From contig JARYHS010009186.1 in NCBI GenBank assembly GCA_031002005.1, positions 185,034,437-185,098,436 on the forward strand: 64,000 nucleotides of DNA. The letters are read 5' to 3'. A program made the translations under genes and the position numbers. The notes below the pieces were generated by a model that saw only the letters and a program-made list of their open reading frames with translations, did no database searches and had not been told where the DNA came from. Source of the stretch: Vandiemenella viatica. Lineage: Eukaryota > Arthropoda > Insecta > Orthoptera > Morabidae. This document shows, in pieces, positions 1-12,209 of the stretch; within the stretch, counting starts at the first letter, position 1; every line of letters starts with the position of its first letter.

Positions 1-96
1 ATCATTTTCAATGTTGAAAATTATCTATTTTTCTATATAATCACCTTTTTTTGACGAAGCAGTTTTTTAAGCATTGTGACAGATTGTAATGACTGA

Positions 97-322
97 GTGT
101 GATGGGATAAGCAGTGACGCTCTGGCCTCGCATTCGGGAGGATACAGATTTCACTCCCTGTCCGGCCATCCAGATTTGGGTTTTCCATGGTTTCCCCAAA
201 TCACTCTCGTTGGATGCTGGGATGGATGTTTTAAAAGACCATGGCCGAAATCCTTCCGTCCCTTGTCCCCAGTCCGTCACCTCGACGTCGACGGGCGTAT
301 AGCCATAAGCTAAAAAAAAAAG
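97..322 (+). repeat. tRNA-derived SINE (family A), diverged copy
   Basis: Family A has a tRNA-like head (A-box near GGTGAGCGGTAACG, B-box near GGTTCGAATCC), a conserved body containing CATGGTTTCCCCAAATCACT, and a 3' end reading about GACGAGGCGTAAAGCCATA followed by poly(A). This copy keeps the body and a poly(A) run at 313-322. Its A-box is changed (AAGCAGTGACG) and its B-box is degenerate, so it is probably old and silent. Confidence 0.85.
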
Positions 323-872
323 CTATATCTGGTATGTTCTTTGAAAATAGTCACTCTTTCAAAAATTCCAGAGATGAGTGTGCTAGAAATCGTTTGTTAT
401 GAGATGATTCATTTTATAGCTCATTGCTTTCGGTTAGAGAAGATTTTATTCAGCAAGATTTAATCTGATGTGTTAATTTTTATCTATTGTTTATTACAAA
501 AATTACATACGTTATATGTAAGAGTGGGTATGTTGGAATGGTTTGAAAATGAAAGGGGAAAAAAATCACCCAACACAGTTTCAAACCAACGACCGCACCG
601 TTAGTAGTCGGGAACCTTCACCGCTATATCATACAGCCTGCTATGCGGAGTTTCTCATCCACTCGGTAAACAAACCAACCTATATGGAAGAGTATCCTCG
701 TAGCAGCCGACCGGGAAGGTTGTGCATCCGGCTCTCTCATCGTGTGCGCGATCAGCTCGTTCGGAAGTTTTCGAGTTCGCGAGTGTGTTTATATTATTTT
801 ATAATACATTCAGTCTGATTCTTCCGAGTGATATAATTAGTATACTACTAAAATATTTCTTGGGACAGCTAA

Positions 873-1184
873 ATGATGGCTGACCCGCCTGATACGGGAC
901 AGACTATAAAGACGGCATTATAAACGTGCTACACAAACATCCCAATTCCAGTCTCACAATCAGTGATCTATACCACGAGTGATATGCTACAAACTCAAAC
1001 AGCAAGATCAGCAAACGAGCAGCTATTTACCTCTCACACCTCAGAAGAAGAGCAGCAATGCTATCAACAACTCCAACATCTGCAGCAACAACATCAGCAG
1101 CGCCAGCAGCAGCAACTACAACAACAACAGCAGCAGCAGCATCAACAGCAGCAGTTACAGCAGCAGCAGCAGCAACAACAACAT

Positions 1185-1218
<34 letters not shown>

Positions 1219-3372
1219 TACAGCAGCAAGAGCAGCAGCAGCAGCAGTTACAGCAGCAGCAGCAGCAGCAACAACATCAGCAGCAGCATCAGCAGCAGCA
1301 ACAGCAGCAGCAGCAACAGCAGCAGCAGCAACAGCAGCAGTTACAGCAGCAGCATCAACAGCAGCAGTTACAGCAGCAAGAGCATCAGCAGCGTCAACAG
1401 CAGCAGCAGCAACATCATCAACAGCAGCATCAACAACAGAGGCGGTATCTGGAGATGGAAACTGGGCCGGGAGGCGTCCACAAACAGGACCCGCATTACC
1501 TCCTAGGCGCAGCCATTCATCACATGGCTCGGAGAGGCGACAATCCTAAAATACGGGTGAGTCAAACCAACCAGTGAAACGTAGATGTGTGCAGAGACCA
1601 GAAATGGGGCAGGACCAAGGTAGTCCCACAACTAACAGAACAGACGGAAGAAGTAGATATGCTCGATACAAACAAGGTCCATCGAGGTTAATCTATCCCT
1701 AGCTACGGCACTAGACCAATCCAGTCCCAACCACACGCAGTCTGATTCGATAGCTCCAACTTACAGAAGCAAAGACAATAGATACAACCCTACAGATAGT
1801 GGTCCGTACTATATTTTCGTAGAGAGCCTGGATAGGAATGTCGGAAACTTGCATCCAATGCTATAGGTAAATTAATATTCCAGCATAATAACACTATAAA
1901 AAGGGACATTATCAACATCACCTCCATGGGGAAAAACCGTCTTAGAATTGAAGCTAGCACTGCAGTTGTCGCCAATTCAATAGTACAACTAGAAATCTTC
2001 AAAACAAAAACTTAGAAGTATACATTCCTAACTTCTTGATCCACAAACAGGGAATTATAAGGAATGTGGACACCTCCCTGAGTGAGGAAGAACTTGTACA
2101 GGAAATAGTCTCCCCTGTCCCAGTAGTGCGTATTAAACGCTTCACCAAAAGGAGTCAGTCGAACCAAGATCTTGTAGTAGCCATACCAGTTTGTTTGGTA
2201 TCCTTTCGATCTCAGAGCCTACCGACCCATGTAACGATACTCGGAACCCGATGTGCTGTGGAACCATACGTTTCCCCCGTTATCCAGTGTGCTGTTTGTT
2301 TACGGCTGGGTCACCGTCAAGGCCAATGTAAATCTCGTGAGCCACAATGCAGTAGATGTGCTGGCCCCCACTTGGCGGTCAACTGTAATAATCTCTCAAC
2401 TATATGCTGCGCCCTCTGTCGTGGCCAACATCATGCTACAGACAGGAATTGCCCAGTATATCTCAAACACCGGAAGCAAAACAAGCCATCGCGTTCAGAA
2501 CAAACGCCACTTTTCCTGGCAGAGAACAACAATTTCGTGGCTACGCTCAGGTGGCCTCTTCTACACCACAATTAAGTAGTCACACGGAATTTCCGCCTCT
2601 ACCAGCACGACTACAGCACTGTCTGCCTACTCTATACTCAACACAACAGTCAATGTCACCTCTACTACAGGCACAACCACAACAGCCAGTACTACAGACG
2701 CAGCATCTGACCATAACACCACAACTACCGACCGCAGACGCGGCACGCCAAGTCGCACAGGCACCATCAGCTCCCAGTGATGCAAACAGTAGTAAATACA
2801 CCCAGTGCGCTTGAGCTCCCGTTGCTACACAGTTATGAAAATACCGCTGCAGATCCTCCTCGATCTCTATATCCACGAACAGAAAGTATGCTCTCTATAC
2901 AGCCAGAATCTTCAAGCTCTGCTCAGCAAAACATTGAACAAAACCTCATCAATAGATATGTCTGGTCAAAAGGACCAAAGTCCTATAAAACTCTCGGTTT
3001 ACTAAAGAAAACTCATCTACAAATCTAAGACAACATTTGTTTACATACAATGGTCCCATGTCTCCAATTATCACGAGTAACCAGCATCCCGCCACTCCAG
3101 TCAGTCTGATCGAAAACCCTCAAACCTGCACCCTGCCCTGGGAGGGCGCTCAAATCACCCGCAACATACAGCCTGATGCAGTGCAACAACCAAATGCCTT
3201 CAACCAACCTGCCGAGATACATTATACCAAAAACGGAACCTTGTTAGAAAAAATATTTAATCTAATTATGCTTCTGATCCAAGAAGCCAAAACTCCAACA
3301 GCGGGTACATTTAATCCAACAATAATTTTAGAAACTCTGTCAAATATTCTACAACAAGATGGGAGAAATTAA
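873..3372 (+). pseudogene. ORF1/Gag of the 690-3,789 LINE, glutamine-rich, broken
   Basis: This is the nucleic-acid-binding Gag-like protein of a LINE. The first plausible ATG is at 873 (MMADPPDTG). The frame meets a TAA at 921-923 and then enters a glutamine-rich stretch (about 1,080-1,440). After frameshifts, a Gag core is readable from about 1,796: PYYIFVESLD, then NFLIHKQGIIRNVDTSLSEE and a basic RIKRFTKR patch. Three zinc knuckles follow at about 2,289-2,460: CAVCLRLGHRQGQC, CSRCAGPHLAVNC and CALCRGQHHATDRNC. A proline/glutamine-rich C-terminal part follows in another frame and includes FRGYAQVASS and TEFPPLP. The last frame ends at 3,372, just before the ORF2 remnant. At least one nonsense change and several frameshifts make it a pseudogene. 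The polyQ frame could instead be read as polyS or polyA, so the true ancestral frame across the repeat is uncertain. Confidence 0.85.
1080..1440 (+). repeat. CAG/CAA trinucleotide repeat tract inside LINE ORF1
   Basis: About 360 bp of almost uninterrupted CAG/CAA triplets with scattered CAT, TTA and GAG codons. All three forward frames stay open (polyGln, polySer/Asn, polyAla/Thr). In the frame continuous with the ORF1 start it encodes polyglutamine with occasional His and Leu. Internal sub-repeats (CAGTTACAGCAGCA recurs) suggest growth by unequal exchange or slippage. Confidence 0.95.
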
Positions 3373-3375
3373 GCT

Positions 3376-3453
3376 ATACAATGGAACGCTCGTTCAATCA
3401 GAGAAAATAGGGAACAATTTCAACGAGAACTATGTGTTAATATCTCTTTATAA
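3376..3453 (+). pseudogene. ORF2 5' remnant (start of APE-like endonuclease)
   Basis: A 25-codon stretch reads IQWNARSIRENREQF and on to TAA at 3,451-3,453. The IQWNARSI pattern is the usual first beta-strand of the APE-type endonuclease that opens ORF2 in Jockey/I/R1-type LINEs. It lies in a different frame from, and directly beside, the end of ORF1 (stop at 3,370-3,372), as expected for an ORF1/ORF2 junction. Everything downstream (catalytic endonuclease residues, reverse transcriptase) is missing. Only ~300 bp of 3'UTR separates it from the poly(A) tail. Confidence 0.8.
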
Positions 3454-3746
3454 AGAAAGCACTTACAATAATAATAAAAAAGGCCTCCATAAATCATGTA
3501 ATTTCCTTACAGTTATACTAAATGTAACGATCTTTGTTGTACATTGGCTGTTAGGAGATTAACATAAAACGTCGAGTGTTATTGTATCGAATGTTATTGT
3601 CCATACCAAGATTATACCAACATTGTTTTACTGATTTATTTTATGATCCATTGTGAAATATGACTTTATTACTTTACTTGTTTAAACTAATGTAAATGTT
3701 GAAGCTGGCCGTATGGTCGATAGACCGAAGGCCATTAAAATAAATA

Positions 3747-3794
<48 letters not shown>

Positions 3795-3802
3795 ATATGG
3801 AA

Positions 3803-4360
3803 CTTCCTGGTATCAGAATGCTGCAGAAGGAAATCGTTGTTTCAACTGTACGGTCGAATTTGATAGAGGAAGGAAAGTTCTTAACGGAATAAACCGAATG
3901 CGTAAGCAGTGTTTCTGCATTCTATTCTAACTTCGTAATAAATTCTAAATATAAATCCTAATAACACTGCATAAAATCTCTCTAATAAATTTTTGTCTTA
4001 TTATCGATCGCCACATCTTATTGTTAGACCAACATTCACCATCTCACAAACAGTTCTATCACATTCACTGCTTAAAGAGTCAGTATTGGGAACTTAATCC
4101 TTGATGTTTTTCAAATCATCTGAAAAATCACTATATCAGTGACTGATATGGATTTATGTCAAATAACTGCATTATATTAAAATGGGCATTCATATAATGT
4201 GTTATCATGGATTTAAAGTTAGCCTGGATTTAAATGAACAATAGAACAAAGAATAGCACTTCGGCAAAGGAAAAATGGAAAAGGGAAACGAACGATAGGA
4301 TTATTTGCAAATGCTAGCGAGAAAATATTTTCCAACCGGTAGGGTATATTTAGGACTACC
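3803..4360. other. Non-coding stretch, nothing recognised
   Basis: AT-rich sequence between the LINE's 3' TSD and the first CCTCGTACCCGCGACTTCG repeat. No credible ORF, RNA gene or repeat was recognised. Confidence 0.5.
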
Positions 4361-5030
4361 TCGTACCCGCGACTTCGTACGCGTGGATTAAGAATTTTTT
4401 GCCAGAATTGAATATAGAAAGTTGTTGGTAACGAAGGATTGGACCCAAACAACACCGAGTCGGCATAATATGGCAGGAATGCTATCACCAACATATTTCT
4501 GTCACCATTCGATAAGGTTTCAAAATTTAGTGACTACAACTACGAAACATACCGGAGAAAATGTCCTGTGCCCTTCATACAGATTTTCTTGTCAAATTCC
4601 ATCAACATCGATATAGCCATTTGGTCGTCAAAACGTAACAAAAAGAAAGAGACTTACTTCCGTATTTATAGTATTACTAGCCTCGTACCCGCGACTTCGT
4701 ACGCGTGAATTAAGATTTTTTTGCCAGAATTAAATATAGTAAGTTGTTGGTAACTAAGGATTAGTCCCAAACAATATCGAGTCGGCATAATATGACAGGA
4801 AAGTTTTCACTATATCATTCTACCGTCGAACCTGCCTCTTGAAGAGAATTAATTTCCAACATCTGTCACTATTCGATAAGATCTCAAAATTTCGTGACTA
4901 CAACTGTTAATCATACTGGAAAAAATATCCTGTGCCCTTCATACAGATTTCCTTATAAAATTCCATCACAACGATATAGCCATTTGGTCGTCATAACGTA
5001 ACAAAAAGACAGAGACTTACATCTCTAATT
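4361..5030 (+). repeat. Two direct copies of an unnamed ~320-350-bp dispersed repeat
   Basis: Each copy opens with CCTCGTACCCGCGACTTCG followed by TACGCGTG, at 4,361 and again at 4,681. Both then share TTGCCAGAATT(A/G)AATATAG, GTTGTTGGTAAC, GAGTCGGCATAATATG and a late block GATATAGCCATTTGGTCGTC followed by AACGTAACAAAAAG. Similar 'CCCGCGACTTCGT.CGCGTG' sequences are common in insect non-LTR or SINE-type repeats. I cannot name the family. Confidence 0.7.
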
Positions 5031-5039
5031 ATAATAATA

Positions 5040-6096
5040 ATATTACTGTGGTTCACACACACTGACTGATAACAAAACCTGAGGGATCATTATAACGTAA
5101 AAAAGTATACACCTACAACATTGCAAAAATACCTACGATTTGCCTCGCTTTGCACCCCTAACTTTCTAATATCTACGGTTTAACATTCAATCCGAATAAC
5201 CTACGGCCCAGGCCTGACTCTTACAATGAAAAACAATTTTTAAAAATCTTATCCCCGACGGAGATTTGAACCGGAGACCACGACGTTCGCAAGCCAGCGC
5301 TTTAGCCACTCAGCTGCCCGGCCGCTACGGGGAAACTCGGTACGGAGTCGTCCACATCCAACGTCTCTGTCTACCGCCGTATTTCGAAGTTATGAGACAA
5401 ATGTGTTATTTATACAGATAATTTTTCAACCAAATGTAGACAGTATTTTTCTCCTTGTTTCAAAGGATAAGTGTGCAAAGTTTCATCGAGATCGGATGAA
5501 AACTGTGGATTTGTATGAAGAACAAACAAACCAACAAACAAACCAACAAACAAACAAACAAACAAACGTACATTCATCTTTATATATAAAGATTACTGCG
5601 GTTCACACTGACACACTCTCTCTCTCTCTGACTGCGAACAGCCCCTTGAAGAATCATTATAACGTAAAAAAGTGTACACCTACAGCATTGCAAGACTACC
5701 TACGATTTGCCTCGCATTGCACCCCTAACTTTGTGATATCTACAGTTTAACATTCAATCCGGCCCAGGCATGACTCTTACGATCAAAAACAATTTTTAAA
5801 AATCTTAGCCTCCACGGAGATTTGAACCGGAGACCACCAGCCAAACATTTGTAAGCAAGCGCTTTAACCACTGAGCTGTCTGACTGATACACGGAGCAGG
5901 CAGTATAGAGACGTCCATATCCAACGCGTCTGTCTATCGCCGTTCAGTAGCATTTCGAAATTATGAGACAACACGTATTATTTATACAGATAATTTTTCA
6001 ACCAAATGTAAACAGTATTTTTCTCCTTGTTTCAAAGGATAAGTGTGCAAAGTTTCATCGAAATAGGATGAAAGCTGTGGATTTGTATGAAGAAAC
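5040..6096 (+). repeat. Two direct copies of a ~500-540-bp retroelement 3' end with an embedded tRNA-like segment
   Basis: Copy 1 is about 5,045-5,580 and copy 2 about 5,593-6,096. Shared blocks in order are: ATTACTG(T/C)GGTTCACAC, ACGTAAAAAAGT, CTACGATTTGCCTCGC, a minus-strand tRNA-like segment (5,255-5,327 and 5,810-5,885; reverse complement has the B-box GGTTCAAATCTCCG), TACAGATAATTTTTCAACC and GTGCAAAGTTTCATCGA. Copy 1 ends in an (AACA)n tail, ACATTCATCTTTATATATA and AAGATT. Such an ending is typical of 3' ends of insect non-LTR elements with a simple-repeat tail. No reverse transcriptase ORF is retained. Confidence 0.75.
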
Positions 6097-6837
6097 TTAG
6101 TTTTATAGCGATTAAAAACTTTTACGGAAGCAGACGGTTGTAATCAGTTTTAATATGGCCTATGTAAAATGAATTCTGTTAAACTCAGGGAAGTTATTAA
6201 CCACAATGCGAAACATCATCATGACTTATCTGAAATCTTAGTACACATACAACGAAATAACACTGAAATTAAGCCCTAGAAATGTTTGAAAAGAATCATC
6301 TGCAGCAATTACACAAGTCAAATAATAACTTTCTTTCAGTGAGAAAACTTTTTTAAACAGGTGATAATGTAGATTTTTATCATTACTCAGCTTATAGACT
6401 TTATGATATTACTCCCAGCCAGACCCTCTGTTTTAAATGGAAAGCAAGTTCCGAGTGGTCAAATGCTCAGCGTAAACTCACAGTTTCCTCCTTCAACTAT
6501 AACTGCTGTTCTACAAACCAACTGCAGAGAATAACAGCGCTAAACTATAAAATTTTGGAACAGTTTGCAGTGTCGTCCTTGATCGCAGAGTCTTTTTTTA
6601 GCTGACACATAATTTTCAATATTCGAAATATTAAGTTATTTCAGATTCTTACGTAAAATTTGTCCTCATTCATCGCTGTTGTATTTTAGTATTTTGACAC
6701 TATTTTTTGGCTCAACAGCTTCATTAATTCGATAACTTACCTGAGATCTATACTCAGACTTAATGAAACGTGAGATCCACGTATAACCGTTTCTTCTTTG
6801 GGAAGGTATTTTGGAGTTGTTTTGTCACCGAACAAGT
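6097..6837. other. Non-coding stretch, nothing recognised
   Basis: AT-rich sequence with stops in all frames. No repeat structure or RNA-like element was recognised. Confidence 0.5.
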
Positions 6838-7060
6838 TGGGTGAGTGGTTAACGCTCGAGAATGGAATTCGGAAAGTCGCATATTAGATCACCGGATCGG
6901 TTGTCCTGGTTTCGGTTTTCCATGGTTTTCCGAAATTACTCCAAGCGAATGCCGCGACGTGTTTCCCAAATTAACATGGCTGCGATACTTGGCGTTCCTT
7001 TCCCCAGCGCTCTGCAGGCCCTAATGACCTTGAAATCGGCTGGTTGTAAAGCCCCAACCA
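6838..7060 (+). repeat. SINE family A, strongly diverged copy
   Basis: The head reads GGGTGAGTGGTTAACGCTCG. The body retains GGTTTTCCATGGTTTTCCGAAAT. The remnants TAATGACCTTGAAATCGGC and TGTAAAGCC correspond to the family 3' part. No clean B-box or poly(A) tail remains, so it is older than most copies in the window. Confidence 0.7.
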
Positions 7061-7065
7061 ATTAA

Positions 7066-7874
7066 AAACTTTGTTATGCCTTCACAGTTTTGAACTTCAT
7101 CCTGCTATAGCTGTGATGACAGCAAATTTGTTGATACATAGATTAGATTGGTGAATATCAGTCAATAATTTCCTTTCACTACTAAGCATGCTACAGGAGA
7201 CAGTTAAGATCGCAGTAACAAACCACCATTAACTGTTCGACGGAAATTGTTAGATTTTTATGATCAAGAAGATTATCCATTCTGACTACAATTTTGCTTT
7301 TAACGTCACTTACGTAGGCCTATACAACGAAGACAGTAGAACAATTAGTTCTGATAGGATGCATGAATAGCATTCTGAATCAGTGACTGCTGATCTACCT
7401 ATCATAGCGAAACTTTGGATCGTCTTTCTAAGTTAAAAGTAAGCCTTTGAAGCTGCACTTCTTTTCATGAAATTGTTGAAATTTTTACCAGTTCTGTTAG
7501 CACTGACATTTTGGCTGTCCACTTTCAAGTATATTTGTCAGTAATTTTATGTATGCCACGGTCAAGAAAATCCATGTTTTGGTTTTCAGAGGATTAACGA
7601 AATAATTTCAGGCTAACAGGGGTCTAATTCATACTTGAATACCGTGGCCGGATTCCTTTCCAATCCTTGGTAAATAATCGTTCCTGTGACATTTCAAGAA
7701 CATAAAAAACATTTAAAGACTGAATTGGTAAAAAATAAACCAATAAAGCATTCGTGTTTGTTTATCGATACGTGCATCTTCTCCATTATTTTAGCTTCTC
7801 AGTTGGTGTATGTTGTGATTTTGGTGATCCACAGTAGATTAAACACAAGAAGAACGTAACAGTTCATAAAAATC
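7066..7874. other. Non-coding stretch, nothing recognised
   Basis: AT-rich DNA without a supported gene or repeat. Confidence 0.5.
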
Positions 7875-8010
7875 ACTTATGTCCGAGGCTGGACTCGAAC
7901 CGTCTGCTCCAGGAACTACCCGAGGCTAGCCACCATGCTTCCGGGTCGGCGCCCGTGACGCCTATAAGAGCTAGTTGATGAGTCCTATCAAGACCGCAGT
8001 AGAGGGGGCA
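7875..8010 (-). repeat. tRNA-like / SINE-head fragment
   Basis: Read on the minus strand it contains GGTGGCTAGCCTCGGGTAG (A-box-like) and GGTTCGAGTCCAGCC (a good B-box). The flanks do not form a full cloverleaf with a convincing anticodon arm, so I read it as a tRNA-derived SINE head or tRNA pseudogene rather than a tRNA gene. Confidence 0.5.
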
Positions 8011-9349
8011 ACAACTCTTATACACGTGTTGACCAGCATTACGTTTCCTTGTTCCCAGCTTCCTGTGTCTTCCTCCAAACTTTTATGTCTCATAAACAAC
8101 AGTTACAAAATATAAAAACAATTGTTCATTGACATTCGTTATTGATTAGTATGAGCTTCTAAAATTTTCGCACTTGTGAAACTTCTGGTTGTATTCTGGG
8201 TTACCAGTTGACTGGTAATAATTTTACTTCTTAAATCAGTGCAGGTTCTACACGGACTACTGTCGGAAGAGTTCACCGTAGTATTAACATCAGAATGGAG
8301 TGAAAAGTTGGTATACTATAATAACTTCAAGTAGCAAGAAGCGTATAAATCGCGAAATAAACTAATGATTTCGTACGTGTCCGCTAGAAAACGCAGCAGT
8401 TCGTTAATTACCAAATGTTTTAAGTGCCTGTCCTTGGATACTTGCCAATTACGTTTTTGGTAAGGACATCAAATCAACGTTTCACCTGTCGTTTGAGTTT
8501 TAACAGCACAATCCACAGAATATTGCTACAGCGAAAAAAGCCGTATTAGTTTTTTTGTTCTTTGCCTGCTTATGAAACACCACTAAAACCACAAAGGTGA
8601 CAACACTATGCGAAATTGTGTCTTCAACTACTGAACCCTCATCTTGTTTTGTTTTAAAAAGAGTTTTCATTTCGCCTTAAGCAGCTTTCGTTATAAATGG
8701 TAGGTGAAAATTATTAGTTTTTTGACGCTAAAATACTGTCTACTCAGACTGCGTTGACGACATCTCATGTCACCGACAACAATAATTAAGTTATAAGTTT
8801 TTCCGTATGTTTCTAAAATAAGTTTAAAAGTAGTAAAAGAACACCGCAAAATTAACTAACATCAAAAAGCTGCAATTATTTGTCAACGCACTCACCTAAA
8901 ACTATCTTCACATCGCAAATATTGATTTTATCATTAATAGTTAGTTATTTTAAGTGACAGATGATCGGTATAATGTCATACTTTCTTCTGACCCTAGCGT
9001 TTGTTCAAAATTAACTTTTTGTTTGAAAACGGTAATTTTTTATGTTCTGTATGGAAACGTAATTTCTCTTGAATGTTTTAAAAAGCTAAAATGAAATGCA
9101 TTCAATGTCTGCACAACTCTTTTATTAACGAAATATAATCCATATTTCCGTTTGTATAACGAATATGTTAAAATATGTCACGTTTTTTTGTGAGGTGGGT
9201 GAGTCTCAATTTTGGATAGTAACGTGAATGTACCACCTAGCGGGTATAGTACTGTCTTGGTAGATGTGTAAAATGGGTTGAATAAGTCCCAGGAGGAATT
9301 GTAGCGATGTGTAATTCAGGTCGTTCGGATTAATATGAGCATGGTAGTA
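8011..9349. other. Non-coding stretch up to the segmental duplication
   Basis: AT-rich unique-looking DNA with no supported gene, RNA or repeat. The sequence shared with the right-hand copy begins at the end of this stretch. Confidence 0.5.
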
Positions 9350-9559
9350 CCATATACGGCTCTAACTGTGATTGTAAAATGAATTGCAGTTTCATTATGG
9401 AAGGATTCCTGTTCGCAGTTCAGCTCCATATATTCTCTAAGCACGTTTATTCCTTACGTTTCAGCTGCTAGTCCGTTGATTGGAAGTGTTTATTCAATAA
9501 TATTGTTGTGAGTATACGTACTGCACTACCGTAGTGGATGTACTTGGATGGTAAGCTGG

Positions 9560-12205
9560 TTGTTCCTTAGGCAATTCTAATACTACGTTAATGGGGATCA
9601 GAATTGGATAAGTAACTACCATATAAGCAAATGGATTAAAACGACGCTAAGAAAATACTTTTGTAAATAAATTTTCATTATTGGGGAATCAAACCAATGG
9701 GATAAGAGAGTAGATGGCGAATAGTTCCTAATCGTCGAATTGCGTAGAATTTAGTTATACTCCAATCCTCTGCTTATTTTGTCCTTCTCTTTTGTTGAGG
9801 TTTTGTCAGTCAGATCGGTACCCTAAATTTGGTGGCTTCGATGGTATTCTCACAGTCTCACTAGTTTCATCTAAACAGAAATAACTTACTACATTGAAGA
9901 TACATTATCACCAACCACTGAAATATACAACACTTACAAACATTACAAACTCCGAGAAAGTTGCGAGGAAAATACAGCAGTTAATTTTCTCCAGGAGCAT
10001 CAAGGGATACGTAACTTCCTTAACTTTCAACATATAGCCGAGAATACCTGGATAACCACGTGTGAGAATTCTATGAGCAAATGTTCAATGAAGGCATTAT
10101 TTTTCATAATCAGAGTTTACTACCAAAATTTAGTAAAATGTCTAAAACTTTTCTTGTTGATCTCACTATTCACCTACCACAAGCTTGTTCTACATGGATT
10201 TTAACAGATCTTTTTTAAACGATTAATATAATAAATGGCTCAGAAAGGTGCTTCTTATATGTGGCATCAACATTTCTCCCAATTGAATGTTGTTTAAATA
10301 ATGCATTTAGCTTTAAAGAGTCCTCAAAACATTCGCTTCTTGAGTCATTACTCTCTGTAAATCTTCTTGGTTCTTATAAAAGTAACATTAAAAGTTCAGA
10401 GAACCAAGGCATTTGGTAAGTTGATGCGGCAGAACATTTGCTGCCATTAATGAGCAACGAAGATTTCATTAAGTTAAAAAAATTCAATTAAAAATACTCT
10501 GTGAGACAGCCCGTCAGATTTCGGGTTTTTAACGGAGGCCCTGGTAAATTATAAACGAATAGCTGTGTGTTTGGTGTAGCACTTTACGCTAGAGGGTTTT
10601 ATAATTTATAAATCAAGTATTAGCTCTTCAAATGGCTTATTAATTAGAAACGGTCACATAAAATGAGTAAATGTCATTGTCAGTGAGACTTTACAACAGG
10701 AAATATTAATAACACAGAGTAATAAAATTTCATTACCGGCTTTAAAAATAAATTAGCTGTAAGGCTTAACGAAACCATTAAATATGTAAAATTCAATACA
10801 GCTGCACGCAAGGAACGAGTAAAGTGGTTCTTTTGGATTTAAAATTAATCTCCCTACGTTTAACTTAAGCTCTTGTAAAAGTTCAGCAGCAAAGCTAGGC
10901 AACTGCCATTCATTTAGAACTCTAAACTTTTCTTCGTGTCTTCTGAGTTCCAGGTTTCACCTCCAGATGTTTCCAAAGATATGAATTTGTGTAAAATATA
11001 TTCGGAACCTCATACTTATTCATACCTCCAGAATATCCGCAGGAACCTCAGATTATTAACTAAAACTTCAGTTAAATAGAATTCTCTCCACTAATTAGAT
11101 TCAAACGCAAAAAATACGTGGGATGTTTAGATGACTTCTTTGATGCGATGTATGCTCTAAAAGTGAGACTGAATGGGGTGTCAGATGCGACGAATCCTTT
11201 GAAATTTATACGCAAGAATTTAACTGATATTCTCGTTTAACATTGGCTTCCTTATTTTTGAATGCAGACAAAGCTCTGAAGCTGTTTCAACCGATACGCA
11301 CTCCTATTTCTGAAGGAAACTGTTGCCTTTCCAGTAATATCAATTGAATTAATAGTTTTATTATAATGATATTTCACATGGCAGATAAAAGTTTACCTAG
11401 TTTTCAAGTATTACCGAATTAATTACTTCTATGAACGTCGCATTGGTTAATCATCCATCGAATAGTAAGAATATACAACGATTGATGGGTCAAAGAAAGG
11501 TTACTTACTGACGAATTTGTTACAGTTGTGTCTTTAGTGGTCATTAAGAATAAACACTGAAGTCTTATCACACACTAATGTGCAGAGAATAGCAGGTTCT
11601 GGAACGAATTTAAGAGAAAAATAATGTTTATTGAGTACTGAAATAAACTTGACACTATTCTTTTATAAATCCGCAGAAACGTTTGTCCAGAGAATGTCTA
11701 ATCAGTAATTATTTAGGTATACATGCTATCAGTGTTTTACTACAGTGGAAGTTGCTAATTTTGTTACTAAAAAGAGGAGAGGAGAGGGAAAGAACACTCA
11801 AGCAAACTGATTTTTCTAAGTAGAATCATATTAGGATTATTTCACGTAAATACACATAAACTTTTTGTTTTAATAAAGAAAAATTTATATTTGCAAATTA
11901 CTGGGATTACAAAATAAGATATAGCAAAAATTTATCGACTCTTTCATTCGTTCTTCGCACGCGCTGTGGGCTCTGTCGAATGAAACAATTAAAATAAATT
12001 ATTTCCGGAAGACACTACAACTGATATTACATTCATTCATCCGGATCCAACTTTCCTCGGTTTTCCTAGAACACTCCAAGGAAATAAATTTTTTAATGAA
12101 ATAACCAAAATAAAAAACGGCTACTTCTGTTCTTACCAATCCATGTCGAACATATCCACTTCAACACATTACGTTTATTGCAGCACTAACTGCAGAACTC
12201 CCAAG
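9560..12205. other. Non-coding part of the left duplication copy
   Basis: No gene recognised. Matches 45,790-48,235 of the right copy almost throughout. The section about 9,570-9,825 is absent from the right copy and has no visible transposon ends. Confidence 0.6.
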
Positions 12206-12209
12206 TTTA

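Larger units (their letters stand above)
690..3789 (+). mobile_element. Gag-only non-LTR retrotransposon (Jockey/I-type LINE), internally deleted
   Basis: Both ends are defined by a 13-bp TSD, AACCTATATGGAA, at 677-689 and 3,790-3,802, and a ~38-A tail closes the 3' end. The element has a short 5'UTR, a broken ORF1 (Gag) with a long CAG/CAA tract and three zinc knuckles, then only the first ~25 codons of ORF2. A 3'UTR ending in CTGGCCGTATGG...GGCCATTAAAATAAATAAA follows. A normal ORF2 of this group encodes an APE-like endonuclease plus reverse transcriptase of roughly 900-1,000 residues; nothing of the reverse transcriptase is present here. Full ends plus TSD show normal target-primed insertion. 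Whether the internal deletion came before or after insertion cannot be told from one copy. Confidence 0.9.

Noticed and set aside
963..1577. Host polyglutamine gene
   Set aside because: The tract lies between the TSDs of a LINE, upstream of its zinc-knuckle Gag region, in the frame continuous with the LINE's ORF1 start.
5255..5327. tRNA gene on the minus strand (and its repeat at 5,810-5,885)
   Set aside because: It occurs twice inside a dispersed ~500-bp repeat and has no clean acceptor stem. tRNA-like part of a retroelement.
5524..5567. Microsatellite locus (CAAA)n as an independent feature
   Set aside because: It is the simple-repeat tail of the retroelement copy that ends there.
7955..7996. 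Hammerhead-like string TTGATGAGTCCTATCAAGAC
   Set aside because: A GUC/GAC stem II can form, but the essential GAAA box is absent (CGCAG follows) and the first core base is U, not C.
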